Assembly (NCBI RefSeq): GCF_905404315.1 | Contig: NC_066290.1 | Span: forward strand, 12,089,453 to 12,153,452 | DNA length: 64,000 bases | Direction of reading: 5' to 3' | DNA from: Leptidea sinapis | Taxonomy: Eukaryota > Arthropoda > Insecta > Lepidoptera > Pieridae | Shown here: positions 9,053-20,730 of the stretch, in pieces | How positions within the stretch are numbered: the first letter of the stretch is position 1 | Layout: each line of letters opens with the position of its first letter | Notes under the pieces: model-generated | What the model was told of the DNA's origin: nothing | The model's input: only the letters and a program-made list of their open reading frames with translations | Database searches by the model: none | Translations under genes and position numbers: made by a program

Positions 9053-11244
9053 AAAAAAACCCATGATTATAAGTATTACTATTGAATTTACTATTACATA
9101 ATTTTGAAGCAACTTGGATGGGTGAATTTGAGCCATAATTATTTCTAAAAACCAAACATGTAATGGCTGATATGTACCTACTATAACGACAATTAGAAGC
9201 TGGTACCTACATAATCCAATCTTGGACATAAGTAATGGACAATCTAATTGATTTTTTAATAATTTATACAATAATAAAAGTTGTGAAGTATATATACCTA
9301 CGTAATTATAAGGTTTTTATACTGAAGAATTTTAATCTATATCTAATTGGAAATAAATAGTAGGATATCTAATACTAGTAGTTGTTAAAGGTTTTAACTC
9401 AATAAAATGTTTAAGTAAGAATAACAGATACAGTTGTCATACTGAAACATGCAGGGCAAGCCTGTCGGCCATTAAGTTGGCATAGCGACTGCACGGACGC
9501 ACGCCAAGAAAGGCAAGATATTACTTAATAGGATAATTTAAGAAATCAAGGCATTGTATAGACAAACGGCGTATGTCAGCTGTATTTCTTCCATCTTCAA
9601 CGGCAGACCCGACGAAATAGCAACAAAATCAGCTTTCACAATGATCTCAGAATAATCAACAATCTGTCAAATCATTATGAAAACCAGTCTCGTACATCTA
9701 TATTCCCCATATGCTTCTCTCTTCTCGCGAACGTCTTCGACGCTTCAAAGTTGCCAATTCGAATCCCATATGAATGTATTTGTCATCGCTTGATTAACAA
9801 ATGCCGTGGAATGGGACGCGGTGACTAGGTCGCTTCCATTAACAGTTCACATGACATCATGATGACTCAGGCTTCAGCGATCGCAGGCTGCCTGACCAAT
9901 GATCTGAAACATAACATTACAATATTAATACTAGAAGTTATTTCTAGGAATCCCTACCACTCGCAATCAAGCATGGAGCAACTTAAAGGCATGTCTTTAT
10001 CCTGATGTTGCCGAATGTCCTCTTGGGCATTTGCCTCCTGTTATTATAAAAAAAAAATACTGCATAGAGTTCGAGAGTTAGTCGTCTGATGGACGATACA
10101 AAGAGAATAAATTCAACGCAATAGAAGTACCCTATAATTGCGTTCAAAACTCCGACTAATATTTAAACCGACAGGGCGTTTGGTATTATGCGGGCTCACC
10201 CACACTAATAGTCAACACTAATTAGGTGGTCGTCAGCAAAGTTTACCACAAATGGCGCGAAATGCTCCACAGCCTTGTTGGGTTTGCGCGGGAGTTAGTC
10301 CGGGCAATTATATCACGTATTTTTAATAAAAACATCGGCAATACAATAATTATGGGAGCGTGTTTAGAAATCTAAATGGCTATTGAGTGCCGAGTGCTCT
10401 AAATGACGACTATTAGGCTGCAGTAATGGGCGGAAGATATGCATTATGTGGGAAAGGTATTGTTGCCGAGGTTACGTACCTACTGGCTGCAACTGTGCTA
10501 CATAGATGACCTAAAACATCGGTATACAGCACGAATAAGTAATATTATACAATCTTTTTTTTCATGAACAACAACAGAGCTGAAGTAAGTAATTATTGGT
10601 GCAACTTAACGTTGCTGGTGTAATCTGTCAGATAGTGTTAAATAGGTGACATGTAGTTGGAAGGGCTGGGACATGCAGGTGTGCGCAAGGCTATCGCTGT
10701 AGTGACGTAATGCCCAAACGCGCTCAATGGAGGCACACTATGTGGGCCACACGTGTTATAAGCGCCGTCCACCCCCCCTCGCGCGCTTCTCCGCCCCCTC
10801 GCCTACACCGCGTACTTCGTCCTCCACAATTGCTCTAATTTCTGACAACTATGGGAAATAGCACAGAAGTGTAACATTTGACAAGGCTTACTCACGATAA
10901 CCGGCCGGGCCGCTTCACGAGTTGCGCTTATTTCCTGCCATTGTTCAAGTATCCGTAAGGAAACGAAGATTCGTAGGAGTATGTAGGATGTCAGTTGGCA
11001 CAATTGTTACATCGGAATGTGGCTGGTGAAATGGCAGCGACGGCGACAAATATGTGGGGCGAGCGGCGCGGCGCCTATTGATAGTGCACTGGCGGCCATT
11101 GCTCAACGACCACAGACAACTAATACCGTCAATTTTAACACATACCTACACCACATATTGTGTTTTAACACATTATTTCCTTCGCACACTAACAGCTTTG
11201 TCGTCAAACTAAAGTAGAAATACTAAAGAATATTATGCTATTTT
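9053..11244. other. Mixed-composition non-coding DNA
   Basis: AT-rich to 9420, then more complex text to about 11200 without long open frames or recognisable domains. A GC-rich, pyrimidine-rich patch lies at 10765-10810. Complexity without repeats would fit regulatory sequence, but nothing here proves it. Confidence 0.5.
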
Positions 11245-11510
11245 TTATGCTTTTCCAACATGATTCAAAATAATTATTAAAAAAACGTGTGTGGTAATTT
11301 CTTAATGATACCACAGACTGACAATGGAACGAACGCCCTCAGGCTATTTAATAATCAGTTTTATTGCACGAAATTTAAAAAATAAGCCCGCTGAGTTTCT
11401 CTTGCCCATTCTCCCAAGATCTGAGACGTACCTACTATTTCGTATGGGAGATACTTGTTACGTTCAATAAGCGTATTGATAAAAATGTTTGAATATAAAG
11501 AGCTACAGTT
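11245..11510 (+). repeat. Interspersed repeat, family C, partial
   Basis: It shares with the other family C copies the core reading roughly CTTAATGATACCACAGA, AATGGA, GCCCTCAGGCTATT and AAGCCCGCTGAGTTT. This copy lacks the beginning of the unit and has a diverged tail. Confidence 0.65.
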
Positions 11511-11864
11511 TGTGAGGATGTAGGTTATCTCTGGATTTACTGAACTGTTTTTGAAAATTCTGCAACAAATAGAAAGCCACTTTATTTGTGTGTCATAGAT
11601 AAATGAAAAAGCTTTTTCGTGGTAGTCGGATTTACGAGGTCGGAAAAAACTGTAAAACGAAAACGTTTAATACGAACGACGAGACATACCTATATGATTG
11701 TTTTGTATATATTTGCATGTGGTAGCATTAGAAAATCAACTAATATGGTATAACTGGTAAGTGCGGACGAAGTCGCCTTTAAATGCTAGTCAGATATAAA
11801 GGCCCAAAGAACATACGTAGAAGCCTAGCGAAACTCTCTAAGAAAAAAGCGATTCACTCGATTG
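11511..11864. other. Spacer, nothing recognised
   Basis: AT-rich text without clear repeats or coding potential. Confidence 0.5.
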
Positions 11865-12044
11865 TATGAAACGTGCAGTCATTGATAGATTGACAGATGA
11901 CGGCTTTAATCTTGTAAAAGACGAGACAGCCGAAATCCACTACGTTTTAAGCAACTGTTCGCTTTCAAACTTAGCCGGATTACACTTCATCGCCATATTG
12001 TTATTACTATTTCAAACTTATGTCAAATGACTGCACGTTTCATA
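11865..12044. mobile_element. MITE with TATGAAACGTGCAGTCATT terminal inverted repeats, copy 1
   Basis: Terminal inverted repeats of about 20 bp: TATGAAACGTGCAGTCATTG on the left and its near-exact reverse complement ending at 12044. It is 180 bp long with no coding capacity. Diverged copies lie at 21714-21841 (opposite orientation) and 56755-56915. I saw no convincing target duplication, so the superfamily is open. Confidence 0.7.
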
Positions 12045-12724
12045 CTAAAGTAAATTTCACTTTTACTTAGGCAGTCCCGCAGCTTATTGTGTAGTATTTA
12101 CATCCTCTTTGATATTTAGGTACTGTCTATCATAACCACGTGGTCAGACGTAAAAATGCATTCAATTCTGTTAATTAAATATTATTTGATTACCTTAACA
12201 TACATTTAAAGATATCCGTTTATTATGAGTACGTTCGTGCAGATATTTAAAATTGAATTATAAAATTTTCTTTCAATGACAATTATTTATTAATAACTAC
12301 ATATATTTCTTACTTACCGAATAATTATTTACAATTCGAGGTCGCTACAGCCGCGGACAGATTTGTATGTTTTCTTATTTAACACAAAATGTGTCAAGAA
12401 ATATTCAAAGCCACACGGTAAAATTTTCACTTATTACGGCAAGCGAAATAGTAGTTGCTGCTTAACAAATAAGAATTATAATATAATGCTATTGATATAG
12501 GTGTGTTTCACTTTTATAATTTTTACGTTAATTTTAATACTTTAACTGTAAATGTTATAGACTTAACCGTCCAAAAGTCGAAATGTAATGATGACAGCAG
12601 TGGCACGATTTATCATCAAACATCAATTAAACGAACATTATGAGGGTGGATAAAAAAAACTTAACTCAGTTTACCACAGACAAATAATTATACAAAGAGT
12701 AGTAATAACACTAGAATTTCAACT
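12045..12724. other. AT-rich spacer
   Basis: No gene or structured repeat recognised. Confidence 0.5.
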
Positions 12725-12965
12725 AGGGTTACCATCCGTCCGGATTAATCCGGACATTTCCGGACTTACTGTAGTCCGGATTTTATCCGGCTCTGTAACT
12801 AGTCCAGATTTTATTTTTAATTAGAATATAAAATATGTAGGTAGACATATTAACTTAAATCAAGTAAGTCATTACCTTTACGAGAAATCAAATCTAAACT
12901 AGATCAACTAAAAAGTCCGGAATTCTAACGAAATGCCAGTTTGTTGTCAGAATTTTTAATTTTTT
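12725..12965 (+). repeat. TCCGGA-rich repeat, copy 1
   Basis: It starts with GGTTACCATCCGTCCGGATT, has several TCCGGA words and ends near AAAAGTCCGGAATTCTAACG. A second copy lies inverted at 18345-18562, so the two face each other 5.4 kb apart. I recall similar strings elsewhere in animals but cannot name the element. Confidence 0.65.
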
Positions 12966-14324
12966 TTTTTATTAAATAGTTGCGTAGGCATATAGGAACC
13001 TACATACTTATTTTCTGCGACTTGTACTATGTAACTATGCGACGTTTTTAGGGTTTTCCAAATTTATTGTACAGTGGGTGATGTAGTTTTCTGCAATATT
13101 TTTATAATTGGTAATTTTATTCTTATAAGCAGGGGGTTGGGGCTTCGAATTGAGCTGCGGTAGTCTGTATGTACTAATACAAATTAAGTGAAACAACATA
13201 GGTATGTAGTTTTACATAATTTTCTTTACGCAATGGCGATTGATAACCGACTGATTACTGATTACAGTAAATGTTATTTTAAGAATTTTATCAGGCATGC
13301 AAAACGTGTTCAAAGTCCTCTACTAACCTTCTTGTGAATATACCGAGCATTGGAAGATTGTAAGATATATAGATTAATCATATGAGTGGATTGATTCATC
13401 TACTGTTCTCAATTATAAATCTTGTGGTTTTTAAAATGAAAACTTATTTAGCATCGTTGTTTTATAAATTTGTAATATTATTAAAATAAAAAGTGAAATA
13501 ATGGTGCTATAAAAGTTGAATTAAAACAGTGCCTTCTTGACATTTCTTCTCACCCAACATGTTCCGAAGTAACATATATCTTTTTTCGACCTATATAGAT
13601 AAAGAATTTGATGTATTGATGTCGAACAATAGATATACTTATTATATATTTTATAATTACTCATTGTATTATGTGTCCAGATTTAATAAGTTAAGTTTTC
13701 ATTTGTATAGATTCTTTTGCTTGCTAGTCGATAAGAGATGGCGCTAGTTGTATTTTAGATCGCACAAACAAGATACGCATAAATTTTATATAGTTCAAAT
13801 ATTATTGTTTAATAATAGAACAACCTCACGACTCGAAGGGATAGTATTATTCCTAGAGGACCTTATGAGCTGAGGGATCTCGTTCATAATCCGCCAAAGT
13901 CGGACTAATAATCCGACACCGTCAGTCATCAGTGATGATAATGACATATTACTGAATCATTAAACGTTATGTATAACTAACGTATAATAAAAAGTAGTTA
14001 CAGTTAGCGGTGAGACGTATTTATCGTTATCAGTTCATCTCGGAAACCGTTCGCGCCCTAGTAGCAAGATGTCTGCAGGCGCAACAGCTACACATTATGT
14101 AGACGGTTAACTAAAAAATCTTAATCGTCAATTATGTTAACATTACCATAGATAACAACAAAGAGTAGATACCTTTTCAATAAGAAAGTCTTAGACACTG
14201 CAGCAATTAATCTATAGGATCATTTAGGCACAACCTTTTTCAAATTAATATTTGATTACGATTGTGACAAGCACTAGGTAAGTGCAGTCTTGAAGCTTAT
14301 GTATATATCACATCACGATTTAAA
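12966..14324. other. AT-rich DNA, nothing clear
   Basis: No gene found. A small inverted repeat, GTCGGA/TCCGAC, lies near 13899-13918. The words GATGGCGCTAG at 13737 also occur at 19359, inside a possible LTR, so a decayed LTR scrap may be present near 13735. Confidence 0.4.
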
Positions 14325-14510
14325 ATCACTTATTGTAGTTTTAAAACTACCGCCCATTCGAAAAACCATCCCTCCGACCTGAGAAGAGAAGGCGCGAGAA
14401 AATCACCTTAATTTTTTTTTTCATAAAAATATCGTAACAATAAAATTAATTAATTATTAAATAGCCAGAGGGCGGTCCCCACATTCCCGATCTAGTAGTA
14501 TCATAGTGTG
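14325..14510 (-). repeat. Interspersed repeat, family C, partial
   Basis: Reverse-oriented copy: AAACTACCGCCCATTC, CTGAGAAGA, then TTAAATAGCCAGAGGGCGGT and ATTCCCGATCT. It covers the 3' half of the unit. Confidence 0.6.
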
Positions 14511-14559
14511 ATATATAGCTGGGCAATAATAAATTGTTTCCGCAGGCAGTTGGGAGGTA

Positions 14560-15040
14560 GGTGCGGTGTCTGGGAGCGCAGGTATACACGGGGCCGACCA
14601 TTCCGCGCCTCTAACGGTCAGGAATTTCGCCGAGAGCGGCCGCGGCGGCGTGAATGGCCGCGGTCGCGAGATGCAACCCGGCGCAGGCGCAGGCTGCAGC
14701 GGCCCCCCCTCCTCCCTCCCCGCCCGCGCCCGCCGCATTCCGCGGCACGGAGCGCTTGCGCAACCTATGCCGCATTCCATTCATACCAGCGCGCGACTCA
14801 ATAAAGCATGCCGACTCACTTAGCAGCGAGCGCCGACGAAACTCTCGAGCGCAATTTTTGAAATTTCAGAGCGTTACGCCACATTTTGTTCGTAAAGTTC
14901 ACGGCGGTTGGCGTGGATTCCGCCGGACGTTGACCCGCCGGCCACAGCTTTCTCTGTTTGCTATTGGAACGAATCTATTAATTGGAGAAACTCGGTTCAC
15001 ACATGAACGTGGAAAGTAGACGAAGTAAGCTCGCCGGACT
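14560..15040. promoter_or_regulatory. CpG-rich island, promoter candidate
   Basis: GC-rich and CpG-rich text, for example around 14630-14760 with repeated GCCGCGG and GCGC words, inside AT-rich surroundings. It opens frames of 85-121 codons in several phases on both strands. That is expected from few stops at high GC, and the translations are low-complexity Arg/Ala/Pro. It is more likely a promoter, an untranslated first exon or an enhancer. No clear TATA box. Confidence 0.4.
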
Positions 15041-15560
15041 GCGGAGGATTTGCTAAGGAGTGTCTCTTTAATAACGCATTATATTATAAATCATTATTTT
15101 AATATTAATGTTTTTACGTTGAGATAATTAATTAATTTATTATCTTTGTTTAGATACGAATATAGTGCTTGTTGTCAAACTTTTTTTTATGATATAGATA
15201 ATGTATGCATTCATCATTTTAAATGATTATTGATATAAATTTAAAATAAATAATTAAATTCAAGTGTTCACAAACAAGAATCGTTATCAATATAGGTGAT
15301 GAGTGATAAATTTGCAGTGTTCCGACATTACGACAGATCGGACATGTGAACTCGTCGCCGATGTTCCTCGCTCGCTGTCATCAAAGATAAATGCATAATT
15401 TGTCGGATCGATAAGGTTGTTATGATGTATTTACGGCAACAATACTAAACTATTATGTTGACAGCGTGCGACTTTCGCACGGGGATTTCCCGATATCATA
15501 CAGGCATGAATCGTTGCATCGTGTGGGAATCAAGAGATCGGCCCGCTCTGTAGATAAATT
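15041..15560. other. AT-rich spacer between two CpG-rich islands
   Basis: Nothing recognised apart from a short complex stretch near 15330-15380. Confidence 0.5.
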
Positions 15561-15930
15561 GACATTTGACAGTGATGTTCGCTACGTACCGCGCCCTCTC
15601 ACGGGTGAAATGTCACCAAACAACATTCCGAAATATTTGAAACGACCTTTATGGCGCGAAAGAAAGTGTGCGGCGAGCGGCGCGCGGGCGGCGGGGGACA
15701 CTCGCGACCGTGGGACAGCGGCGCGCGCGCCAGTCGCACGGCGCGGCGGCTGCCTGCCCCGCTCCCCCCGCTCCCCCCGCCCTACCGACCGCATTCCACT
15801 GCGCCTCCCTCCGAATTTATTCAGCCGCGACCAAACACGGCGCAGCTTTGTCGGTGACCAACCGGCGGCCACCGCTACTTGTAGTCGCCACTTCTGTCAG
15901 GGGCCCGACATTTGACAGAAGCAACGCTAA
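15561..15930. promoter_or_regulatory. Second CpG-rich island
   Basis: Dense CpG and GCGC words at 15650-15760, then a pyrimidine-rich run (CCCCGCTCCCCCC type) near 15756-15780. Frames open in several phases on both strands with compositionally biased translations, so I do not call a gene. It lies 0.6 kb from the island at 14560, and the two may be one regulatory block. Confidence 0.4.
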
Positions 15931-16714
15931 GCGGCTCGTTGCAAAACTAATGACTTCATACTCAGTGACATTGACAAAGTTATGTCACTTTTCATTTAAT
16001 AGTGGCATATTCATACAAACTGTAGTTAAGATACATTGAAAGCAGAAATGTGTTCTATTTTCTGCACCCTAAAGAGCAAGAAAGAAAGCTTTTTCTAAAG
16101 ACAAAACAAATGACAAGCCAAACAGCAATGCAAATGATCGGTTAATTAAGATATACATTGTTTAATAAATATTTATATTGGTGACTTTCTCAACAACAAT
16201 TATTATCAGAAAGCGTTGGTGGTCTTATTTTCAATGTTATTGTTTACCATTTAGAGAGCTGCTCGGAAATATATTACATATATTGCAGATAGAAAGGTCT
16301 ACGATAGAAATAATTTTGATTTAGTACTTGCTTTAGTTACTCATGGCAATTTGTGTGGGATATTTGATGTGGTCGCAAAAAAAGAGTTATGGGGCCATTT
16401 AATTGCAGATCCAATGTTGAGAGTAGGTATTGCTTAGAACAATTACTAAGGCGGTTATTTAGGTATGAAATCGAGTCTGAAAAAAGGTAAGGATGGGTTT
16501 AATATCTTTGTCAGTATGTAGCGGTCGCTTCAGCAGGGATTTTCTTGACATTTGATTAAATGTTTTTTTTTACATTTGTGTACTTACATACATTTTTATT
16601 AAATACCAATTATTAAAGACTTGTACACATCTGATATTAGTTTATAGTATTTACACTAGTTATGCTTACTATTCGGTTAAGTTGAATTAGGAAGTAGCAG
16701 GAAATGTTCAACTT
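15931..16714. other. AT-rich spacer
   Basis: No coding potential or clear repeat. Confidence 0.5.
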
Positions 16715-16900
16715 TGTTATGCGAAAATGTACGAAATTAAAAAAAATTGTTCAAAGGCGTTTTATGTGGTAAATTTTATTAAAACATAAATGACTTATTT
16801 AATGATACCACAGATTGGGAATGGAGAGGCTGCCGTCAGGCTTATTATATTAATAAAAATTGTAAAAAATTGTGTTTGAAAAAATAAATTGCGCGCAATG
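16715..16900 (+). repeat. Interspersed repeat, family C, partial
   Basis: Contains the family core TAATGATACCACAGATTGGG, then AATGGAGAGGCTGCCGTCAG. The 3' tail is lost. Confidence 0.65.
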
Positions 16901-17529
16901 CCACCTTGCGCAAAATGGCACAATGGCGTCGATATTTATTTCTCCCAAGGAGGTAGAGGAAGTCAGTTACTTAATTAGCTTGCTAGCTCTAGACAGAGAG
17001 CAGTATGTTCCCTGCTAAAGCGGGGTTTTCACTGACCGAGTACACTCAGATGACAAGTCCTATACTATCAACCTTACGAGTTTAATCAGCTACTTTGACA
17101 TATTACAATAATTAGAGTGACTTGAAACGTACGCCAATTGACTAAAAATTATAAGACCTCAAGAATAATAATTACTTATAGCTATGTTCAATCGAATTGT
17201 CAATGTTTCATAATTCCGGTTTTATGCCGGAATTCAGGAACTTTTCAGTTTTAAGTGGTTACAAAGCAGAATTTTGTTTCGTTGAAGTCCGGAAGAAAGA
17301 ACACTATAAATATTAATTATGTTACTAAACGGCTCTTAATTTGAAATGATTAATAAAATCGATAAATACACACAGCACTATACTTTTGTAATATATTTTT
17401 TTCTCATTTGCCCGGTTGTAAAGACGACTTTGGGCCTAGTTTTAGACTGTATCTAAGCGCGGTCTGCTTGGCTCTGCTCGTAAATAGCCCAAGACGCGTG
17501 TACTTTGCTCGTTCGCGATCGCGATCGTA
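16901..17529. other. Spacer with a small perfect hairpin
   Basis: AATTCCGG (17212-17219) pairs with CCGGAATT (17227-17234) across a 7-base loop. Otherwise nothing recognised. Confidence 0.5.
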
Positions 17530-17961
17530 GGCCCTTCGTACACAAGGCTACGTAAAGCTTCGATAGCAATGTTGTAATCTTATGTCACGAATATATGGTA
17601 GCGTACGGTCCGTACCTACACACAACACTGAATTAATGTTTGAAACAAGTGACGATGACATTATAATAGACTATCTTTCTTGAAATCGAAGTAAATGTCA
17701 TAATAGAAGATACTGGGTTCATCCATATAAATAGAGAGAAATAGTGCAGATTGTTTGTAGATACAAAAAAAATACAACAACCAGATGGTTAATTCGAGAG
17801 TTAAAAGATTTTTTTGGATTTACTTATTCCATATACAGGGACACACAAGCGACGCGTATCTGTGTACGAACTTCTACGAATTTGTGTAGCGGTAGTCAGT
17901 TAGAGACCAAATTAGAATAGTGGGGTATCGAAGATTTGAGTAGCCTTGTGTACGAAGGGCC
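17530..17961. mobile_element. Foldback or MITE-like element with 22-bp perfect terminal inverted repeats
   Basis: Positions 17530-17551 and 17940-17961 are exact reverse complements over 22 bases, running from GGCCCTTCG to GGCTAC. Pairing continues inward with few mismatches to about 17567 and 17924. The interior (about 390 bp) has no open frame and no other copy in the window. No target duplication seen. Transposon-like ends are the simplest explanation. Confidence 0.6.
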
Positions 17962-18256
17962 TTACAGTGCAGACGTTCATAATCGCTCCTCTATTCGAAA
18001 ACGTCGCGGCGGGGAATGCGACGACATTGCACGCGCGTCAACGACCCGCGCCGGAAACACACTTCCATCCCGGAAACTTGCGCCCGCGCCTTAAGGGACG
18101 CGCTATTTATAAGCAGGACGCTGCCTACTTTGATGTAACAACTGTTCAGTTGCCGTTCCACGTTTGTTCCTGTTTACTGTCTCGTGTGTACAACTTATCA
18201 TACTGTGTTTTAACTCAGTAATAAAGTATTACTATTAATCCAATTTAATACTTACA
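17962..18256 (+). promoter_or_regulatory. Promoter-like block: GC-rich lead, TATA box, initiator-like site, AATAAA
   Basis: A GC-rich stretch (18000-18100) is followed by TTATAAG at 18107-18113, an initiator-like TCAGTT at 18146-18151 (about 40 bp downstream, slightly far) and AATAAA at about 18221. TATA box, start and poly(A) signal within about 120 bp is the layout of a retroviral-type LTR, so a solo LTR is as likely as a host promoter. I could not fix LTR ends or a duplication. Confidence 0.35.
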
Positions 18257-18344
18257 AATCATTCTTATATCAGATCTACATATCTATGAGAGAATTCGAA
18301 ATCAAAATTAAAATTAGTCCCAAAAAGCTGCGCGCGAGTAGTGT

Positions 18345-18562
18345 TACTACTAAGTAATTCGAAAAGTCCTGACAAAAACTTGACATTTCGATAAAAATCC
18401 GGACTTTTAAATTGAAGTCGTTTAGATTTCGATTCTCGACACATTTGATATAACTCAAAAAGTAGTATAATTACTATATTCCAGCTAGAGATCCGGGCAA
18501 AATCCAGATTAGAGTCAAAAAGTCCGGAAATTTCCGGATTAATCCGGACGGATGGTAAACTT
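18345..18562 (-). repeat. TCCGGA-rich repeat, copy 2 (inverted)
   Basis: Reverse complement relative of 12725-12965. It ends with TCCGGATTAATCCGGACGGA then TGGTAA, and contains a matching internal AAAAGTCCGG...TCTAAA region. Divergence is high. Confidence 0.65.
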
Positions 18563-18639
18563 AAGCGCGAGCGACCTGGCGCGTATTGTGACGTTAACTG
18601 TTGTTAAGGTGTCTCACCCGACAGCGAACCAACCCTAGA

Positions 18640-18810
18640 ATTTACCAGTGGGAGGCTCCTTTGCACCGGATACCGGCTAGATTATGGATTATGTGTAAGC
18701 ATTACTGTGTTTCTGAATGGCGCCGTAGCTAGTGAAATTACTGGGCAAATGAGACTTGACATCTTGTCTCAAGGCGACAAACAGCGCAATTGTAGAGCCG
18801 CTCAAAAGAA
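18640..18810 (-). repeat. Interspersed repeat, family A, partial
   Basis: Reverse-oriented copy beginning CCAGTGGGAGGCTCCTTTGC and running to GCCGCTCA. It contains the family words GGCGCCGTAGCTAGTGAAAT and CTGGGCAAATGAGACTTGAC. Confidence 0.75.
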
Positions 18811-19320
18811 AAGAGCGCAACAAAAGAATGCTGGGAGAGTTTCTTGCGCCGCTTCTTCTCTCTCAGAGCGCCATTTGTTTCCGAAGCGGTAGTAGTATCT
18901 AGTATATTAGAAATGACATCAAAAATAATTCTAAAGGAATCAATTTTGAGAAAATAAATGCCTTTTATGCCTCTTAATAATATTGGCGCTACTGAAAACC
19001 ATTGCAACATTGGCGCCACGCCAGTGAAGCATATTACTGAGTTAGCTCCATTTGGTGACATTAACTGCCGCACAGAACTTTTTCGTTTTTTGTAATAAAT
19101 TGTATTATTTAATTGGTTTTATTAGTTAGTTCTAAGAATTTATTACTAATTCTGGTTTGTTATTTAATAATCGTTTGGTGGTTTGTTATCAATAGATTTT
19201 TATTCTATTCTATTCTACTAACTACTACCTAACTAACTTACTTTATTGAATTAAATTTACTCTGTTAATAATTCCCCAACGCGTCAAAAGACGTACAGCT
19301 ATAGATTCAAAAACCAACCC
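18811..19320. other. Possible LINE 3' tail, then AT-rich DNA
   Basis: GGGAGAGTTTCTTGCGCCGC (18832-18851) followed by TTCTTCTCTCTCAGAGCGCC resembles 3' tails of lepidopteran LINEs, from memory. From about 19080 the text is plain AT-rich. Confidence 0.35.
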
Positions 19321-19565
19321 TGTTCAATTAGTATTGTTTCTCGCACTAGAATAATAGATGGCGCTAGGCTCTACTTGGGTCGCGTTGACACTGGTTAATA
19401 CTTAATATCCCTATATTGTAAGGGTAAGAGCAAGTTTATTTATTTCTTTTAAGCTTATATACATGGAGTTTGGGGATATATTATAAAAAGTGTACTTGAG
19501 TGTAAATAAAGAGGTTAAGTAATACAGTAGTCGTGAGTGTTCTTATTTGAGCTTGATCCCGAACA
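19321..19565 (+). repeat. Possible solo LTR
   Basis: The segment starts TGTTC and ends GAACA, a perfect 5-bp terminal inverted repeat with TG...CA ends. It holds TATA-like TATTATAAAAAG near 19478-19489 and AATAAA at 19505-19510. Length 245 bp suits a small LTR. Flanks AACCC and AACGA match only in part, so the duplication is unproven. Confidence 0.35.
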
Positions 19566-20454
19566 AACGAAATTGTACATTCCTATCAAAGCCTTTAATA
19601 ATCGAAATGAAAGCCTACAATATATCAACGCCTTATTACCACCTCGACTAAAAACATAACGAGCAGGTTGACTCATACATGTCCGAACCAACAGAAATAC
19701 GGACCGTTTAATATCTAACTATTGGTATTAATTCAACTGATACTCTGTCATAATATCTAATGACTCTATCAGCGTGGTTATATCGTTTGAAGTAGACTCT
19801 ATTATGTTTAATCTTGAGTTTAAAATCGCTAAGCATTTAATATATATGACGTAAGAAGAATAACGTTTCAATTTTAACTTTCGACCACCGGAGTAAAAAA
19901 ACATTTTTAATGGAATTAGTGATATTACCGATTACAATGGAGAGCCGCTCAGGATTCTTGATAGAACCAATTTTTAGGAGCTTCTCACTGTTGAAATATA
20001 CATATGCCGTTTAGTTTTTTTATAAGTAAGAAAGTTTTACAAAAATGTGCAGTGGTGCCTGAGTACATGCATATAAACATCTCGTAACAACCTGCTCAGA
20101 AAAAATTCCTGAGTTAGCTCGGGCTAAATTAGATAATATGAGAAGTAAAATAATATAAAGCCTTACAATTTTTTTATAGCAAAGTCTAGCAACCTAATAT
20201 CGGCTACGTTGTTTATATTATGTTAATAATATTTTTTGGAATCTATTTTTTTTTAATAAAATATAGCGTATGTTAACAGTAATAATATAGCATTTTACTT
20301 GCAAAATCATTTCAATAAAATCGGCCAAGTAATTTTTGAGTTTATTCGATTCAAAGATATGTAAATAAAACTTTACTATTCATTATATACTAGTTGTTAC
20401 GCGTGGCTTTGTCGGCATTCACATTCCATTAATAAAATATCTTACGTGTGAATC
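19566..20454. other. AT-rich DNA with a family A scrap
   Basis: About 19930-19980 contains GCCGCTCAGGATTCTTGATA, the central part of family A. The rest is unrecognised. Confidence 0.45.
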
Positions 20455-20730
20455 TGGGATTGCGTGCATATAAAGTATGAACTCCTGGTACATGTTGCTA
20501 GGATGACACATGATTTCAACCGCTATGATAGACATTGCTATCACCGCTACCATATTTATGTTCTCCTGGTGTCTATGTAGTAATACGTCATGCGCATAAC
20601 GTCAGAATATCTTAAGTTATACTCGCGTCATACATATGACAATCTCTTCTTGAACTATGATCGCCTGGTACCAAACCTCGCGCTTTTTCGTTTCATCGGC
20701 TAAAGAAGTTTTCACTTCAAAAAAAAAAAC
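20455..20730 (+). mobile_element. Family Q repeat, copy 1 of an inverted pair
   Basis: It shares with the reverse complement of 24030-24330 the blocks CTCCTGGTACAT, CACATGATTTCAACC, ATCACCGCTACCATATTT, CTCCTGGTGTCTATG, CTATGATCGCCTGGTACCA and CGCGCTTTTTCGTTTCATCG. It ends GCTAAAGAAGTTTTCACTTC. The end contains a small palindrome, GAAGT TTTC ACTTC, recalling Helitron 3' hairpins, but the class is not established. Confidence 0.6.

Noticed and set aside
14457..15019. Several overlapping frames of 85-121 codons on both strands
   Set aside because: They all lie in a GC-rich island with few stop codons, translate to biased Arg/Ala/Pro sequence, and none has a recognisable domain or splice pattern.
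15466..16039. Frames of up to 149 codons across the second CpG-rich island
   Set aside because: Open in several phases at once; composition explains them.
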